From the NCBI GenBank assembly GCA_046726955.1, contig JBKPBQ010000537.1:1-10802 (forward strand): DNA of 10,802 nt. Direction: 5' to 3'. Positions 1 to 7,395 of this stretch are shown here, piece by piece (the stretch's first letter is position 1; the number at the start of each line of letters is the position of its first letter). This stretch comes from CAVPGH01 sp046726955 (GTDB taxonomy: Bacteria > Acidobacteriota > Vicinamibacteria > Fen-336). The notes under the pieces were generated by a model. That model saw only the letters and a list, made by a program, of their open reading frames with translations. It ran no database searches and was not told where the DNA came from. Both the position numbers and the translations under genes were made by a program.

Positions 1-2
1 CG

Positions 3-1973
3 CCAACCCTCGTGCCCGTGTCCTTCGCGCCCTGCGTGACGGTGATGAGCGTGGCATCGTTTCCCGCAGGCGGGCTCGATCCGGTGACACTCCGGACGTC
101 GCGCGCGCATGTCGCATACTCCGGCCAGCTCGGTCCGGGCGACGTGCTCGACCTGCCCGAGCTCCAGCCCGGCTACGGCGTCGACCCCATAGCCCTGCCT
201 TCCGCCCGCACGCCCCATTCGCAAGGGCCTCTGCTGCGCTTCGGCAGGCACAGCCGGAAGGTCGCCGTCTGGTTTCTCGCCATTCGCTGCGATGCCGACG
301 CCGTGCCGGCCGACAATGTCAGGCTGTCGGGCTTCCGCGTCGAAGGGCCGAGCCTCGGCCAGCAGACTGTCGATCAGTTCGGCATCCACGTCTTCCGCTG
401 CCTCGATGTCGAAATCTCCAACATGGAGGTGTTTGGATGGGGGGGCGCCGGGATCCGCGTCGAGGATGGCGGCGGGCATGGACCGGGACAGGAGAGCCCG
501 GCGAACCGGCCGGGCGACCGCATCGGCAGGCCTTCGCAGGTGAGAATCTTCGACAACTACATTCACCACAACCAGCATGAATCATCCGAGGAGAACGACG
601 GCGACTGGAATCCCTTCACTCAGCATGCCGCAGGCTATGGCGTCGACGTCCACCATGGGGCCTGGACGGAAATCAGAAACAACCTGTTCGACCACAATCG
701 CCATGCCATCGCCGCTTCCGGCGACGCCGGTGGCTATGAGGCGATCAGCAATCTCGTGCTCAAGGGCGGCGGCTATCACGGCCGCTTTCTCAACAAATGG
801 ACGCATATCCTGGACATCCATGGCACCGATTGCATTGCCTACAGCTGCGGTCAAGCCTCGGTGCAGACGTGGTTCACCGACAATGCCGTGCAGTACCGCA
901 ATGACAACGCCATCAAGATCAGGGGCATGCCCCACATCGGCGCATACATCAGCGGCAACGTATTTCCGCATGATGGGCTCGAGGATGATTGGGGCGACGA
1001 TGCCATCGCCCTCCAAACGGGCCAGCACGTCTACATCGGCTCCGGCAACGTCATTGACTTCGATTCCTACGGCCGCTACGGCGTCTGCGATTTCGACGGC
1101 GACGCCATCGACGATCTCTTCCTTGCCACCCGCGCCGGTTTCTGGTTCTCGAGCGGCGGCGAGTTTCCATGGTCCTATCTGGGGCCGCAAAAAGACGATC
1201 CCCGCAACATCCGCCTGGGGTACTTCGACGACGACCTGCGCTGTGACGTGATCGCCGACAGCTTCGGCCAATGGGTGATCTCGAGCGGCGGCACGGAACG
1301 CTGGCAGCCGATCGGCGCGTTCGGCGCCTCGGTGAAGGATGTTGCCTTTGGGCGATTCGACCCGAACATCCGCGATCACCGGCCAGGTGTCACGCGGCGG
1401 ACGACGCATGCCTTCCGCCGCGGCGCGGATGGCGAATGGTCGATCACCCCGCTCAGCACACCCAATTGGGAAGTGATCGGCTCTTCGTCGAAACCCATGA
1501 GCGAGCTGCGGTTCGCAGACTTCACCGGCGACGGTGTGACCGATGTGCTCGGCGTCGTGGGCGGGCGCTGGGCGATCTCCGAAAGCGCCAGGCTGCCCTG
1601 GCGCAGGCTCAATCCGCATCACGGCGATGCGGTGAAGGGGTTGTTCTTCGCCGATCTCGACAACAACAACGTCGACGACATCCTGCGCCTCGACGTGGAC
1701 ATACAGGGCAGTCCTGCCGCCCTCGGCTCGAAGTACCGGTGGCGCGTGTCGAAAGACGGAACGGAGAAGTTCCGCGACCTCAAGTCCTACAGCTTCTCTT
1801 CCGACGGATCCGTGGGTCGCTTCCCGGGCTTCTTCGGCGCGGCCGGGCGCTTCGGCTCCGCGCCCGGGGGCGGCGTGGTGGTCGCCGATCCCAAGCGCGT
1901 CGGGCATTTCTTCAGCGAGGCCGAAATCTCTACCGGTGCAAGCCCGGATTGGAAGAGCTTGTTTGCCTATTGA
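3..1973 (+). CDS. Parallel beta-helix / FG-GAP (VCBS-like) repeat protein, 5'-truncated
   Basis: The frame is open to the window edge with no stop, so the true start lies upstream. GTG at 12 is only the first possible internal start, and residue numbers here count from it (653 residues to the TGA at 1971-1973). Residues ~100-350 read as right-handed parallel beta-helix coils: short beta strands separated by Asn/Gly/His turns (DNVRLSGFRVEG, VEISNMEVFGW, IRNNLFDHNRHAI, GAYISGNVF). Residues ~357-600 hold four or five FG-GAP/VCBS-like units with Asp-rich calcium-type loops (DFDGDAIDDLF 360-370, DFTGDGVTDVL 503-513, DLDNNNVDDIL 548-558), most followed by a W-x-x-S-x-G-G element. The unit near 446-490 is degenerate and lacks the Asp loop. 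Such proteins are usually exported and bind or cleave polysaccharide. No catalytic residues could be assigned. A signal peptide, if any, is outside the window. The gene looks less GC-rich than its neighbours (28 of 60 bases are G/C at 541-600). Fold class is fairly sure, function is not. Confidence 0.75.
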   Translation, partial: PTLVPVSFAPCVTVMSVASFPAGGLDPVTLRTSRAHVAYSGQLGPGDVLDLPELQPGYGVDPIALPSARTPHSQGPLLRFGRHSRKVAVWFLAIRCDADAVPADNVRLSGFRVEGPSLGQQTVDQFGIHVFRCLDVEISNMEVFGWGGAGIRVEDGGGHGPGQESPANRPGDRIGRPSQVRIFDNYIHHNQHESSEENDGDWNPFTQHAAGYGVDVHHGAWTEIRNNLFDHNRHAIAASGDAGGYEAISNLVLKGGGYHGRFLNKWTHILDIHGTDCIAYSCGQASVQTWFTDNAVQYRNDNAIKIRGMPHIGAYISGNVFPHDGLEDDWGDDAIALQTGQHVYIGSGNVIDFDSYGRYGVCDFDGDAIDDLFLATRAGFWFSSGGEFPWSYLGPQKDDPRNIRLGYFDDDLRCDVIADSFGQWVISSGGTERWQPIGAFGASVKDVAFGRFDPNIRDHRPGVTRRTTHAFRRGADGEWSITPLSTPNWEVIGSSSKPMSELRFADFTGDGVTDVLGVVGGRWAISESARLPWRRLNPHHGDAVKGLFFADLDNNNVDDILRLDVDIQGSPAALGSKYRWRVSKDGTEKFRDLKSYSFSSDGSVGRFPGFFGAAGRFGSAPGGGVVVADPKRVGHFFSEAEISTGASPDWKSLFAY

Positions 1974-2025
1974 GCGGGGCAACGGCGTGCCTTTGCAGTC
2001 TCTACTGCCTGGCCTTCAGCCCCGC
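1974..2025. terminator. Possible bidirectional terminator between convergent genes
   Basis: Only 42 bases separate the stop of the beta-helix gene (1971-1973) from the stop of the convergent ompA-like gene (2016-2018). Within and around them are a perfect 5-bp hairpin GCAGT-CTCT-ACTGC (1995-2008) and outer arms GCGGGGC (1974-1980) and GCCCCGC (2019-2025) that could pair over a 38-base loop. There is no proper U-tract on either strand, only CTTT at 1991-1994. The location fits a shared terminator but the structural evidence is weak. Confidence 0.3.
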
Positions 2026-3518
2026 AGGCCGCCGATCACCAGCTCCACCCGACGGTTCCTCTGGCGCCCGGCCGCCGTGTCGTTCGAGGCGACGGGCTGC
2101 GTTTCCGCGAAGCCCTGGACGCTGACGATCCGTGCGCCGGGGACGCCAGCCTCTCGCAGGTACGACGCGACGCTCCGGGCCCGGTCCTCGGAAAGGCGCT
2201 GGTTGTAGCCGTGGGACCCGATCGAGTCGGTGTGTCCCTCGACCTCGATGTCGTAGGGTCCCGGGTAGGCCTGCAGGATGCCCACGAGACGGCTGAGCTT
2301 CTCACGGGCACCTGGAGTTAGTGAGGCGCGGTCGAAGTCGAAGAGAACGTCCGAGAGGTTCACGATCAGCCCGCGAGCTTCCCGCCGCGTCTCCAGGATC
2401 TCGGAAAGCGAGCGATACAGGCGCTCCTCCATCTGCTGCTTGTCCTGCTGCGCCTGCTGGGCTTCGGCCCGCGCCCGATCCGTTTCCGCCCGGGCGAGGG
2501 CCTCGTTGGCCTGCGCGCGCTCGGCCTCGGTCTGGGCTGCCTGCAGCTTCGTCCGGGCCTCCGCGGCTTCCTGCTCGGCGCGCGTCAGGTCGCGACGCGC
2601 GTCGAGGGTCTGCTGGCGCTCGCGGTCGGCGCTTGCCCGGGCCTCGTCAGCCTCGGCCTGCGCACGATCGGCGTCGGCCTTGGCCCGGCCGATCGCCGAC
2701 TGCGCCGCGCGCCGCTCCGCCGCCTGCGCGGCCTCGTCCGCGCGGTCGAGGGCCACGACGCGCGCGTGATCGGCCACGCGCATCACATCCCGAGCGATGC
2801 CCTCGGCGTCCGTGGAGAGCTTCTTCTTGTCCCGCGAGATCTGCTCGAGTGCCATGAGCTTGCCCTCGGCTTCCCGCAGCTCCGACGGGGCGTACTCGGG
2901 CGCTCCGGCGACCTTCGCAATCTCGACGGAGCGCCGGGCGCCGAGGAGGAGGAGAGGCGTCTTGAGGTCCGAGTGGGAGGGCGCGCGGGCCGGTTCCGGC
3001 GTGACGACGTACTCCACGGTGGCCGCCCGCACCGCGGCCCTGGTGTCCTCGCGGACCCCGCTCTGCGCGACGAGGAGCGGGCCCGGCCGGGACACGGCCA
3101 CGTAGGGCTCGGCCGTAACGATGAGGCCGAACGTGTCGAGGGAGGTCGTGGCGTCCAGGTCGAAGTCGCGTGACACCGGCAGCTCGGCCAGGTTCTCGGC
3201 GCGGCCCTCGGGAGCCACGGCCCAGAGAACGTACGCCGTGTAGGCCGAACCGAGCGACTGCGGGTTCTTCAGCGACTTGTCGATCTCGAGCTTGATGCGG
3301 GTGCGGCCCTCGTGTCGCTTGACCTCGGCCGTGCCGATCCGCCCCGATCGTGGCGTCACGCCGATGATGTCGAGGCGGGTGCTGTCGCCGTCCCGGAACG
3401 AGAGCGCGACGGTACTGTGCCTCTCGACACGCTCGGGAGCGGCAGTCGCGGGCCGGGCGGCGCCGGCGGGCATGAGCAGGACAGCGATCGCGGTGATCAT
3501 CCAGTGACCGGTCTTCAT
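2016..3518 (-). CDS. OmpA-family peptidoglycan-binding outer-membrane protein with coiled coil
   Basis: The product is 500 residues. The ATG at 3518 is chosen over the upstream in-frame ATG at 3587 because it has GGAGG five bases upstream and starts a clear Sec signal peptide (MKTGHWMITAIAVLLMPAGA, likely cleaved near Ala27). Residues ~30-175 are beta-rich and unassigned. At ~209-221 YAPSELREAEGKL resembles the start of DUF4398-type domains. Residues ~215-365 are a long Ala/Glu/Arg/Gln heptad-like coiled coil. Residues ~388-495 are an OmpA C-terminal domain: LFDFDRASLTPGA, GHTDSIG (428-434) and NQRLSEDRARSV (439-450). Asp431 and Arg446 sit 15 apart, as do the diaminopimelate-binding Asp/Arg pair of OmpA proteins, so peptidoglycan binding is expected. 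The protein probably tethers or spaces the cell wall in the periplasm. Whether it is membrane-anchored is unclear: no lipobox Cys is seen and no transmembrane barrel is obvious. It faces the SNF2 gene divergently. Confidence 0.88.
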   Translation of the reverse strand: MKTGHWMITAIAVLLMPAGAARPATAAPERVERHSTVALSFRDGDSTRLDIIGVTPRSGRIGTAEVKRHEGRTRIKLEIDKSLKNPQSLGSAYTAYVLWAVAPEGRAENLAELPVSRDFDLDATTSLDTFGLIVTAEPYVAVSRPGPLLVAQSGVREDTRAAVRAATVEYVVTPEPARAPSHSDLKTPLLLLGARRSVEIAKVAGAPEYAPSELREAEGKLMALEQISRDKKKLSTDAEGIARDVMRVADHARVVALDRADEAAQAAERRAAQSAIGRAKADADRAQAEADEARASADRERQQTLDARRDLTRAEQEAAEARTKLQAAQTEAERAQANEALARAETDRARAEAQQAQQDKQQMEERLYRSLSEILETRREARGLIVNLSDVLFDFDRASLTPGAREKLSRLVGILQAYPGPYDIEVEGHTDSIGSHGYNQRLSEDRARSVASYLREAGVPGARIVSVQGFAETQPVASNDTAAGRQRNRRVELVIGGLRG

Positions 3519-3523
3519 GCGAG

Positions 3524-3528
3524 CCTCC
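3524..3528 (-). promoter_or_regulatory. Shine-Dalgarno deciding the ompA-like start
   Basis: On the minus strand GGAGG lies five bases before the ATG at 3518-3516. No comparable element precedes the longer ATG at 3587, and the 23 extra residues that start would add hide the signal peptide, so this site fixes the start. Confidence 0.75.
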
Positions 3529-3534
3529 GTGCTT

Positions 3535-3643
3535 CGGTCCCACTCGTCGGGACCGCGTGGAGAAGGAAAAGCCGTCCACGCTTCCATTCAGAGGAGCAAG
3601 TCGCATGCCGGCTTGTGTGAGAAGAGGCAAACTTCTGCGACTT
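3535..3643 (-). promoter_or_regulatory. Structured 5' leader of the ompA-like gene (three hairpins)
   Basis: Three perfect inverted repeats stand in series upstream of the ompA-like Shine-Dalgarno. CGGTCCC/GGGACCG (3535-3541, 3549-3555) has a 7-base loop. GCGTGGA/TCCACGC (3555-3561, 3575-3581) has a 13-base loop. AAGTCGCA/TGCGACTT (3598-3605, 3636-3643) has a 30-base loop. The first two share base 3555, so they either stack or compete. Seven to eight perfect pairs each is more than I would expect by chance in so short a stretch, though high GC makes hairpins easy. If transcribed, this would be a folded leader ending seven bases from the Shine-Dalgarno. It could instead be a set of protein operators. 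Confidence 0.35.
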
Positions 3644-3649
3644 TGAGCC

Positions 3650-3741
3650 CGGCGCGGCAGCGCCGAAGGGATCTCCGAACCGCCCGTCACGGGGCCGACG
3701 GGACCGGCGTGCGCGGTTTTCCCCACTGCTCTTTGAACCGC
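3650..3741. repeat. Further short inverted repeats in the divergent intergenic region
   Basis: Three more perfect 6-bp inverted repeats continue the series toward the SNF2 gene: CGGCGC/GCGCCG (3650-3655, 3660-3665, loop GGCA), CCCGTC/GACGGG (3683-3688, 3697-3702, 8-base loop) and GCGGTT/AACCGC (3713-3718, 3736-3741, 17-base loop). The last overlaps the proposed -35 box of the SNF2 gene, as an operator might. Together with the leader hairpins they fill most of the 249 bases between the two divergent genes. Confidence 0.3.
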
Positions 3742-3761
3742 CCGCGACCCCGGGCGATGAT
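3733..3761 (+). promoter_or_regulatory. Possible sigma70-type promoter for the SNF2-SWIM operon
   Basis: TTGAAC (3733-3738) and GATGAT (3756-3761) are separated by 17 bases, and each matches four of six consensus positions. Transcription would start about seven bases downstream of the -10 box, at or next to the ATG at 3768. Matches of this quality occur by chance, so this is only a candidate. Confidence 0.25.
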
Positions 3762-3767
3762 CTGGGA

Positions 3768-6530
3768 ATGTCCCCCCGCCCGCGCGGCGTTTTCGAGCCT
3801 GCGCAGACCGCGACGCCGCCCACGACCGTCGGAACGGCCGGCCTCGTCCCGGTCTTCACTCCCCAGGGACGGCTGCGCCTGGCGGCGGCCGACGACGCCG
3901 GGGCGCTTCCGCCGGAGGTCCGCGCGCGGCTGCTGAAGGCCTTCGAGCGGGGCAGCGGTCACGGCCTGCTGCAGCTCGGCGCGGGCGAAGTCGGCACGCC
4001 GCTGCCCGCGGTGTTCTCCTATTGGCGCGACCTCGGCGCGCTCTTCGTTACCGCGCTGTGCACGACGCCCGAGGACGCCGACCGTCCCGTGCGCGGGGGC
4101 GTGCCCGCAGCGCCCACCGAGGAGCTCGCGTCGATGGCCGCGGAGGCGCCGCCGATGACCGGCGCCGAATACGTCACGCCCGAAGCCCTCGCGTCGTTCT
4201 GGGAAGAGATGGCGTTCGCGTTCCGCGAGGAGCGCCTGGAGTCCGGTCTCGGGACGCAGGAGCTGCTGAAGCGCTGGAGCCCGGCCTGGAACCTCGTGGG
4301 ACGCGTCCACTTCAACCTCGCCGAGAACCGCGGCGACGACGAGGCGCCCTTCGCGTTCCTGGCGACGTACACGTCGCGCCTATCCGCCCACGGCAAGGCC
4401 CAGCACCTGCCGCTCGGCCAGGCGCTGCGCGAATACGCGGGGGAGTCGCGGCGCGAACGCCTGCTGTCGCTGCTGCTGCCCGTCCAGCGGGCCGCGCGCA
4501 CCGTCCCCTGGCTGAAACACATGGTGGACGAGGGCGAGATCTTCCACCCGCTGCGCTGGACGCCGGCCGAGGCGTTCCAGCTCCTGACGGACATGCCGCA
4601 GCTCGAGGCCGCCGGCGTCGTGCTGCGGGTGCCCGGGGCGTGGCGAGGCAAGCGGCCACCGCGTCCGCAGGTGACCGCCACCGTCGGCGCCAAGCCGGCG
4701 TCCGGCCTCGGGACCGAAGCGCTCCTCGACTTCCGCATGGAGGTGACGCTCGACGGCGAGCGCCTGAGCGAGGCCGAGGTCGAGCGGCTGCTCGCCGGGA
4801 CCGACGGCCTCGCTCTCGTGCGCGGCCGGTGGGTGACCGTCGATCGCGAGAAGCTCGGCACGATGCTCGAGGAGTTCCGGAAGATCGAACGCGCGGCCGC
4901 CGGCGAGGGACTGAGCTTCGCGGAGGCGATGCGCCTCGTCGCCGGAGCCGACGTCGCCGCGGGAGACGACGGCCGCGTCGACCAGGACTGGTCGCGCGTC
5001 CTCGCGGGGCCGTGGCTGGCGGAGACGCTCCGCGGACTGCGCAGCCCCGAGGGTCTCGCGCGCGTCGATCCCGGCGAGGGACTGCAGGCGACGCTCCGGC
5101 CCTACCAGGACGTGGGCGCGCGGTGGCTCTACCTGGTTTCGCAGCTCGGCCTTGGCGCGTGCCTCGCCGACGACATGGGCCTCGGGAAGACGATTCAGGT
5201 CCTGGCTCTTCTTCTCGTGTTGCGCCGAAAGCGCGGCACTCGCGGGCCGAGCCTGCTCGTCGCCCCGGCTTCGCTGCTCGCGAACTGGGCGGCCGAGGCC
5301 GCGCGCTTCGCTCCACGGCTGAACGTGCTCGTGGCCCATCCTTCCGCGATGCCAGCGGCGGAGCTGACAGCGCTTGGCCCGGAGCAGCTTGCGACCGTCG
5401 ACCTCGTGGTCACGAGCTACGGCTCGCTGCGGAGGCTGCCCTGGCTGCAGTCGATGCGCTTCGACCTCGCCGTGCTCGACGAGGCGCAGGCGATCAAGAA
5501 CCCGGCCGCGCAGCAGACGCGCGCGGCGAAGAAGCTGCAGGCGCGGGCCCGGATCGTGCTCACGGGCACGCCCGTCGAGAACCGCCTCTCCGACCTCTGG
5601 TCGCTCTTCGACTTCGTGAACCCGGGCCTGCTCGGCTCCGCGAAGGAGTTCACCGCGTTCACGAAACGCCTCGCGCAGCGGCCGCACCATCCGTACGAGC
5701 CGCTCCGCGAGCTGGTGCGGCCCTACATCCTTCGCCGGCTGAAGACGGACCGGTCGGTCATCGCCGACCTTCCCGACAAGACGGAGATGAAGGCGTTCTG
5801 CGCCTTGAGCCGAAAGCAGGCGGCGCTGTACCAGGAAGCAGTGACGGAGCTTGCGGCGCGGATCGCCGGCAGCGAGGGCATCGAGCGCAAGGGGCTGGTC
5901 CTTGCCTTCCTCATGCGCTTCAAGCAGATCTGCAACCATCCCTCGCAGTGGCTCGGCGACTCTAGCTGGGCGGAGGCGGACAGCGGAAAGCTCGCGCGCC
6001 TGCGCGAGATCGCCGAGGTGATCGCCGCCCGCCAGGAGAAGGTGCTCGTCTTCACGCAGTTCCGACAGGCGACCGATCCCCTCGCCGCCCACCTCGCCGG
6101 AGTCTTCGGGAGGAAGGGCCTCGTGCTGCACGGCGAGACCGCGGTCAAGCACCGCCAGGACCTCGTGGCGCGCTTCCAGGAAGACGAGACGGTGCCTTTC
6201 TTCGTCCTCTCCCTCAAAGCCGGCGGCTTCGGCCTCAACCTCACCGCGGCCTCCCACGTCGTCCACTTCGACCGGTGGTGGAACCCGGCGGTCGAGGACC
6301 AGGCGACCGACCGGGCCTTCCGGATCGGCCAGGTGAAGAACGTGCTCGTGCACAAGTTCGTCTGCCGGGGGACCGTCGAGGAGAAGATCGACCAGCTCAT
6401 CGAGTCGAAGCAGAAGCTCTCGCGCGACCTGCTCGAAGGCGGCGGGGAGCAGCTGCTCACGGAGATGTCGGACGAGGAGCTGCTCCGCCTCGTGGCACTG
6501 GACGTGCGCGCCGCGGCGGCGGAGGCCTGA
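3768..6530 (+). CDS. SNF2-family DEAQ-box helicase/translocase
   Basis: The product is 920 residues, a dsDNA-dependent ATPase of the Swi2/Snf2 class (superfamily 2), likely remodelling protein-DNA complexes or assisting repair or transcription in the cytoplasm. Residues ~315-375 match the bacterial SNF2-associated region (DUF3670-like; LLDFRMEV, LVRGRWVTVD). The first RecA lobe starts at LRPYQ (443-447), with Walker A DDMGLGKT (468-475, Lys474), DEAQ (571-574) and LTGTPVENRLSDLW (598-611). The second lobe has VFTQF (761-765), LKAGGFGLNL (816-825) and DQATDRAFRIGQ (844-855), with arginine fingers expected at Arg849 and Arg852. All motifs look intact. Residues 1-310 are unassigned. The ATG at 3768 has no convincing Shine-Dalgarno (only GGGA abutting it), so the start is less certain or the mRNA may be leaderless. 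The stop overlaps the start of the SWIM gene. This pairing is like ywqA-ywqB of Bacillus subtilis. Confidence 0.93.
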   Translation: MSPRPRGVFEPAQTATPPTTVGTAGLVPVFTPQGRLRLAAADDAGALPPEVRARLLKAFERGSGHGLLQLGAGEVGTPLPAVFSYWRDLGALFVTALCTTPEDADRPVRGGVPAAPTEELASMAAEAPPMTGAEYVTPEALASFWEEMAFAFREERLESGLGTQELLKRWSPAWNLVGRVHFNLAENRGDDEAPFAFLATYTSRLSAHGKAQHLPLGQALREYAGESRRERLLSLLLPVQRAARTVPWLKHMVDEGEIFHPLRWTPAEAFQLLTDMPQLEAAGVVLRVPGAWRGKRPPRPQVTATVGAKPASGLGTEALLDFRMEVTLDGERLSEAEVERLLAGTDGLALVRGRWVTVDREKLGTMLEEFRKIERAAAGEGLSFAEAMRLVAGADVAAGDDGRVDQDWSRVLAGPWLAETLRGLRSPEGLARVDPGEGLQATLRPYQDVGARWLYLVSQLGLGACLADDMGLGKTIQVLALLLVLRRKRGTRGPSLLVAPASLLANWAAEAARFAPRLNVLVAHPSAMPAAELTALGPEQLATVDLVVTSYGSLRRLPWLQSMRFDLAVLDEAQAIKNPAAQQTRAAKKLQARARIVLTGTPVENRLSDLWSLFDFVNPGLLGSAKEFTAFTKRLAQRPHHPYEPLRELVRPYILRRLKTDRSVIADLPDKTEMKAFCALSRKQAALYQEAVTELAARIAGSEGIERKGLVLAFLMRFKQICNHPSQWLGDSSWAEADSGKLARLREIAEVIAARQEKVLVFTQFRQATDPLAAHLAGVFGRKGLVLHGETAVKHRQDLVARFQEDETVPFFVLSLKAGGFGLNLTAASHVVHFDRWWNPAVEDQATDRAFRIGQVKNVLVHKFVCRGTVEEKIDQLIESKQKLSRDLLEGGGEQLLTEMSDEELLRLVALDVRAAAAEA
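6521..6525 (+). promoter_or_regulatory. Shine-Dalgarno of the SWIM gene inside the SNF2 gene
   Basis: GGAGG lies within the last codons of the SNF2 gene, four bases before the ATG at 6530-6532. With the TGATG stop-start overlap it supports translational coupling. It also rules against a longer in-frame start at 6275, which would lie entirely inside the helicase motif VI region. Confidence 0.7.
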
Positions 6531-7300
6531 TGGGCTTCGACGGGTTCCGGCCATACGTCCCCATCGGCCTGCGCCAGCTGCGTGCGAGACGCGCGATGGA
6601 GCGGCTCCGCAAGCAGGGCCACGACATAGCACCCGTGGTCATCGAGGGACGCGCGATCGCGAAGACGTTCTGGGGCGAGAGCTGGTGCCGAAACCTCGAG
6701 CGGTACAGCGACTACGCGAACCGCCTCCCGCGCGGGCGGACCTACGTCCGGAACGGCTCGGTCGTCGATCTGCAGATCGCGGCGGGAGAGGTGAACGCGC
6801 GCGTCGCGGGGTCGGAGCTCTACACCGTACGGGTCAGCGTCTCCGTCCTCCCGAAGAAGCGGTGGGCCGCGCTCTGCGACGACTGCGCCGGCGGCATCGA
6901 CTCGCTGGTCGAGCTGCTGCAAGGACGGCTCTCGCAGGGAGTGATGGCGCGGATCTGCGCGGAGAAGACGGGCCTCTTCCCGTCGCCAGCGGAGATCCGG
7001 TTCGGGTGCAGCTGCCCGGACTGGGCCTCGATGTGCAAGCACGTGGCGGCCGTGCTCTATGGCATCGGCGCGCGGCTCGACCTGCGGCCGGAGCTCCTGT
7101 TCGTCCTGCGGCGCGTGGACCACGCGGAGCTCATCGGCCGCGCGGGCAAGGACCTCCCTTTCTCGCGCAAGGCGCCGGCGAGCGGACGGGTGCTCGCCTC
7201 GCAGGGCTTGTCGGAGCTGTTCGCCATCGAGCTCGCGGAATACAAGCCGCCCGCGCGACGAGCGAAGCGCGCGACCCGGTCATCGAGGAAGCGCCGCTAG
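6530..7300 (+). CDS. SWIM zinc-finger protein, partner of the SNF2 helicase
   Basis: The product is 256 residues. A SWIM motif (CxCxnCxH) is plain at residues 158-171: FGCSCPDWASMCKH, with Cys160, Cys162, Cys169 and His171 as zinc ligands. SWIM fingers bind DNA or protein, and single-domain SWIM proteins commonly lie next to bacterial SNF2 ATPases. The N-terminal ~110 residues (KTFWGESWCRNLERYSDYANRL, in two halves KTFWGESWC and RNLERYSDYANRL) look like the conserved region of this family. The C-terminal ~20 residues are very basic (ARRAKRATRSSRKRR), consistent with DNA contact. The ATG shares its A with the TGA of the helicase gene, so both are made from one mRNA and probably act as a complex. 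No membrane segment or signal peptide is seen. Cellular role is not established. Confidence 0.88.
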   Translation: MGFDGFRPYVPIGLRQLRARRAMERLRKQGHDIAPVVIEGRAIAKTFWGESWCRNLERYSDYANRLPRGRTYVRNGSVVDLQIAAGEVNARVAGSELYTVRVSVSVLPKKRWAALCDDCAGGIDSLVELLQGRLSQGVMARICAEKTGLFPSPAEIRFGCSCPDWASMCKHVAAVLYGIGARLDLRPELLFVLRRVDHAELIGRAGKDLPFSRKAPASGRVLASQGLSELFAIELAEYKPPARRAKRATRSSRKRR

Positions 7301-7345
7301 GCCGCGGCAGGAATTCCGCTGCGTCCACGAAACCGGGGCGGGGTC

Positions 7346-7367
7346 TTGCCTCGGATTGCCTCGGATT
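7346..7367 (+). repeat. Tandem 10-mer TTGCCTCGGA, 2.2 copies
   Basis: Two perfect copies of TTGCCTCGGA (7346-7355, 7356-7365) plus TT of a third. The next bases read TTGACC (7367-7372), a possible -35 box. It lies 46 bases after the SWIM stop and about 135 before the next gene. It could be a direct-repeat operator or simple slippage. Confidence 0.4.
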
Positions 7368-7395
7368 TGACCACTGCCGCCGTAGGGCATAGCCT
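7367..7395 (+). promoter_or_regulatory. Weak candidate promoter for the split PEP-synthase-like operon
   Basis: TTGACC (7367-7372, five of six -35 positions) is followed after 17 bases by TAGCCT (7390-7395), which matches only three of six -10 positions. The -35 is good and the -10 poor. The placement between the SWIM gene and a new functional unit makes a promoter here plausible. Confidence 0.22.

Noticed and set aside
582..1982. Long minus-strand open frame opposite the beta-helix gene
   Set aside because: The plus frame shows repeated beta-helix and calcium-loop patterns. The antisense translation is His/Val/Ala-rich without motifs.
6275..6529. N-terminal extension of the SWIM protein from a start at 6275
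   Set aside because: It would overlap the conserved helicase motif VI region, whereas the ATG at 6530 has GGAGG four bases upstream and the classic TGATG coupling.
4380..6632. Long open frame (750 codons) on the minus strand opposite the SNF2 gene
   Set aside because: The plus-strand frame has every SNF2 motif in order. The antisense frame has no recognisable domain and is the usual by-product of GC-rich codon use.
3768..7300. Anti-phage system such as DISARM, which includes a SNF2 protein
   Set aside because: No methyltransferase, DUF1998, phospholipase-like or other defence gene is nearby. The only partner is a SWIM protein, as in the common housekeeping-like pair.
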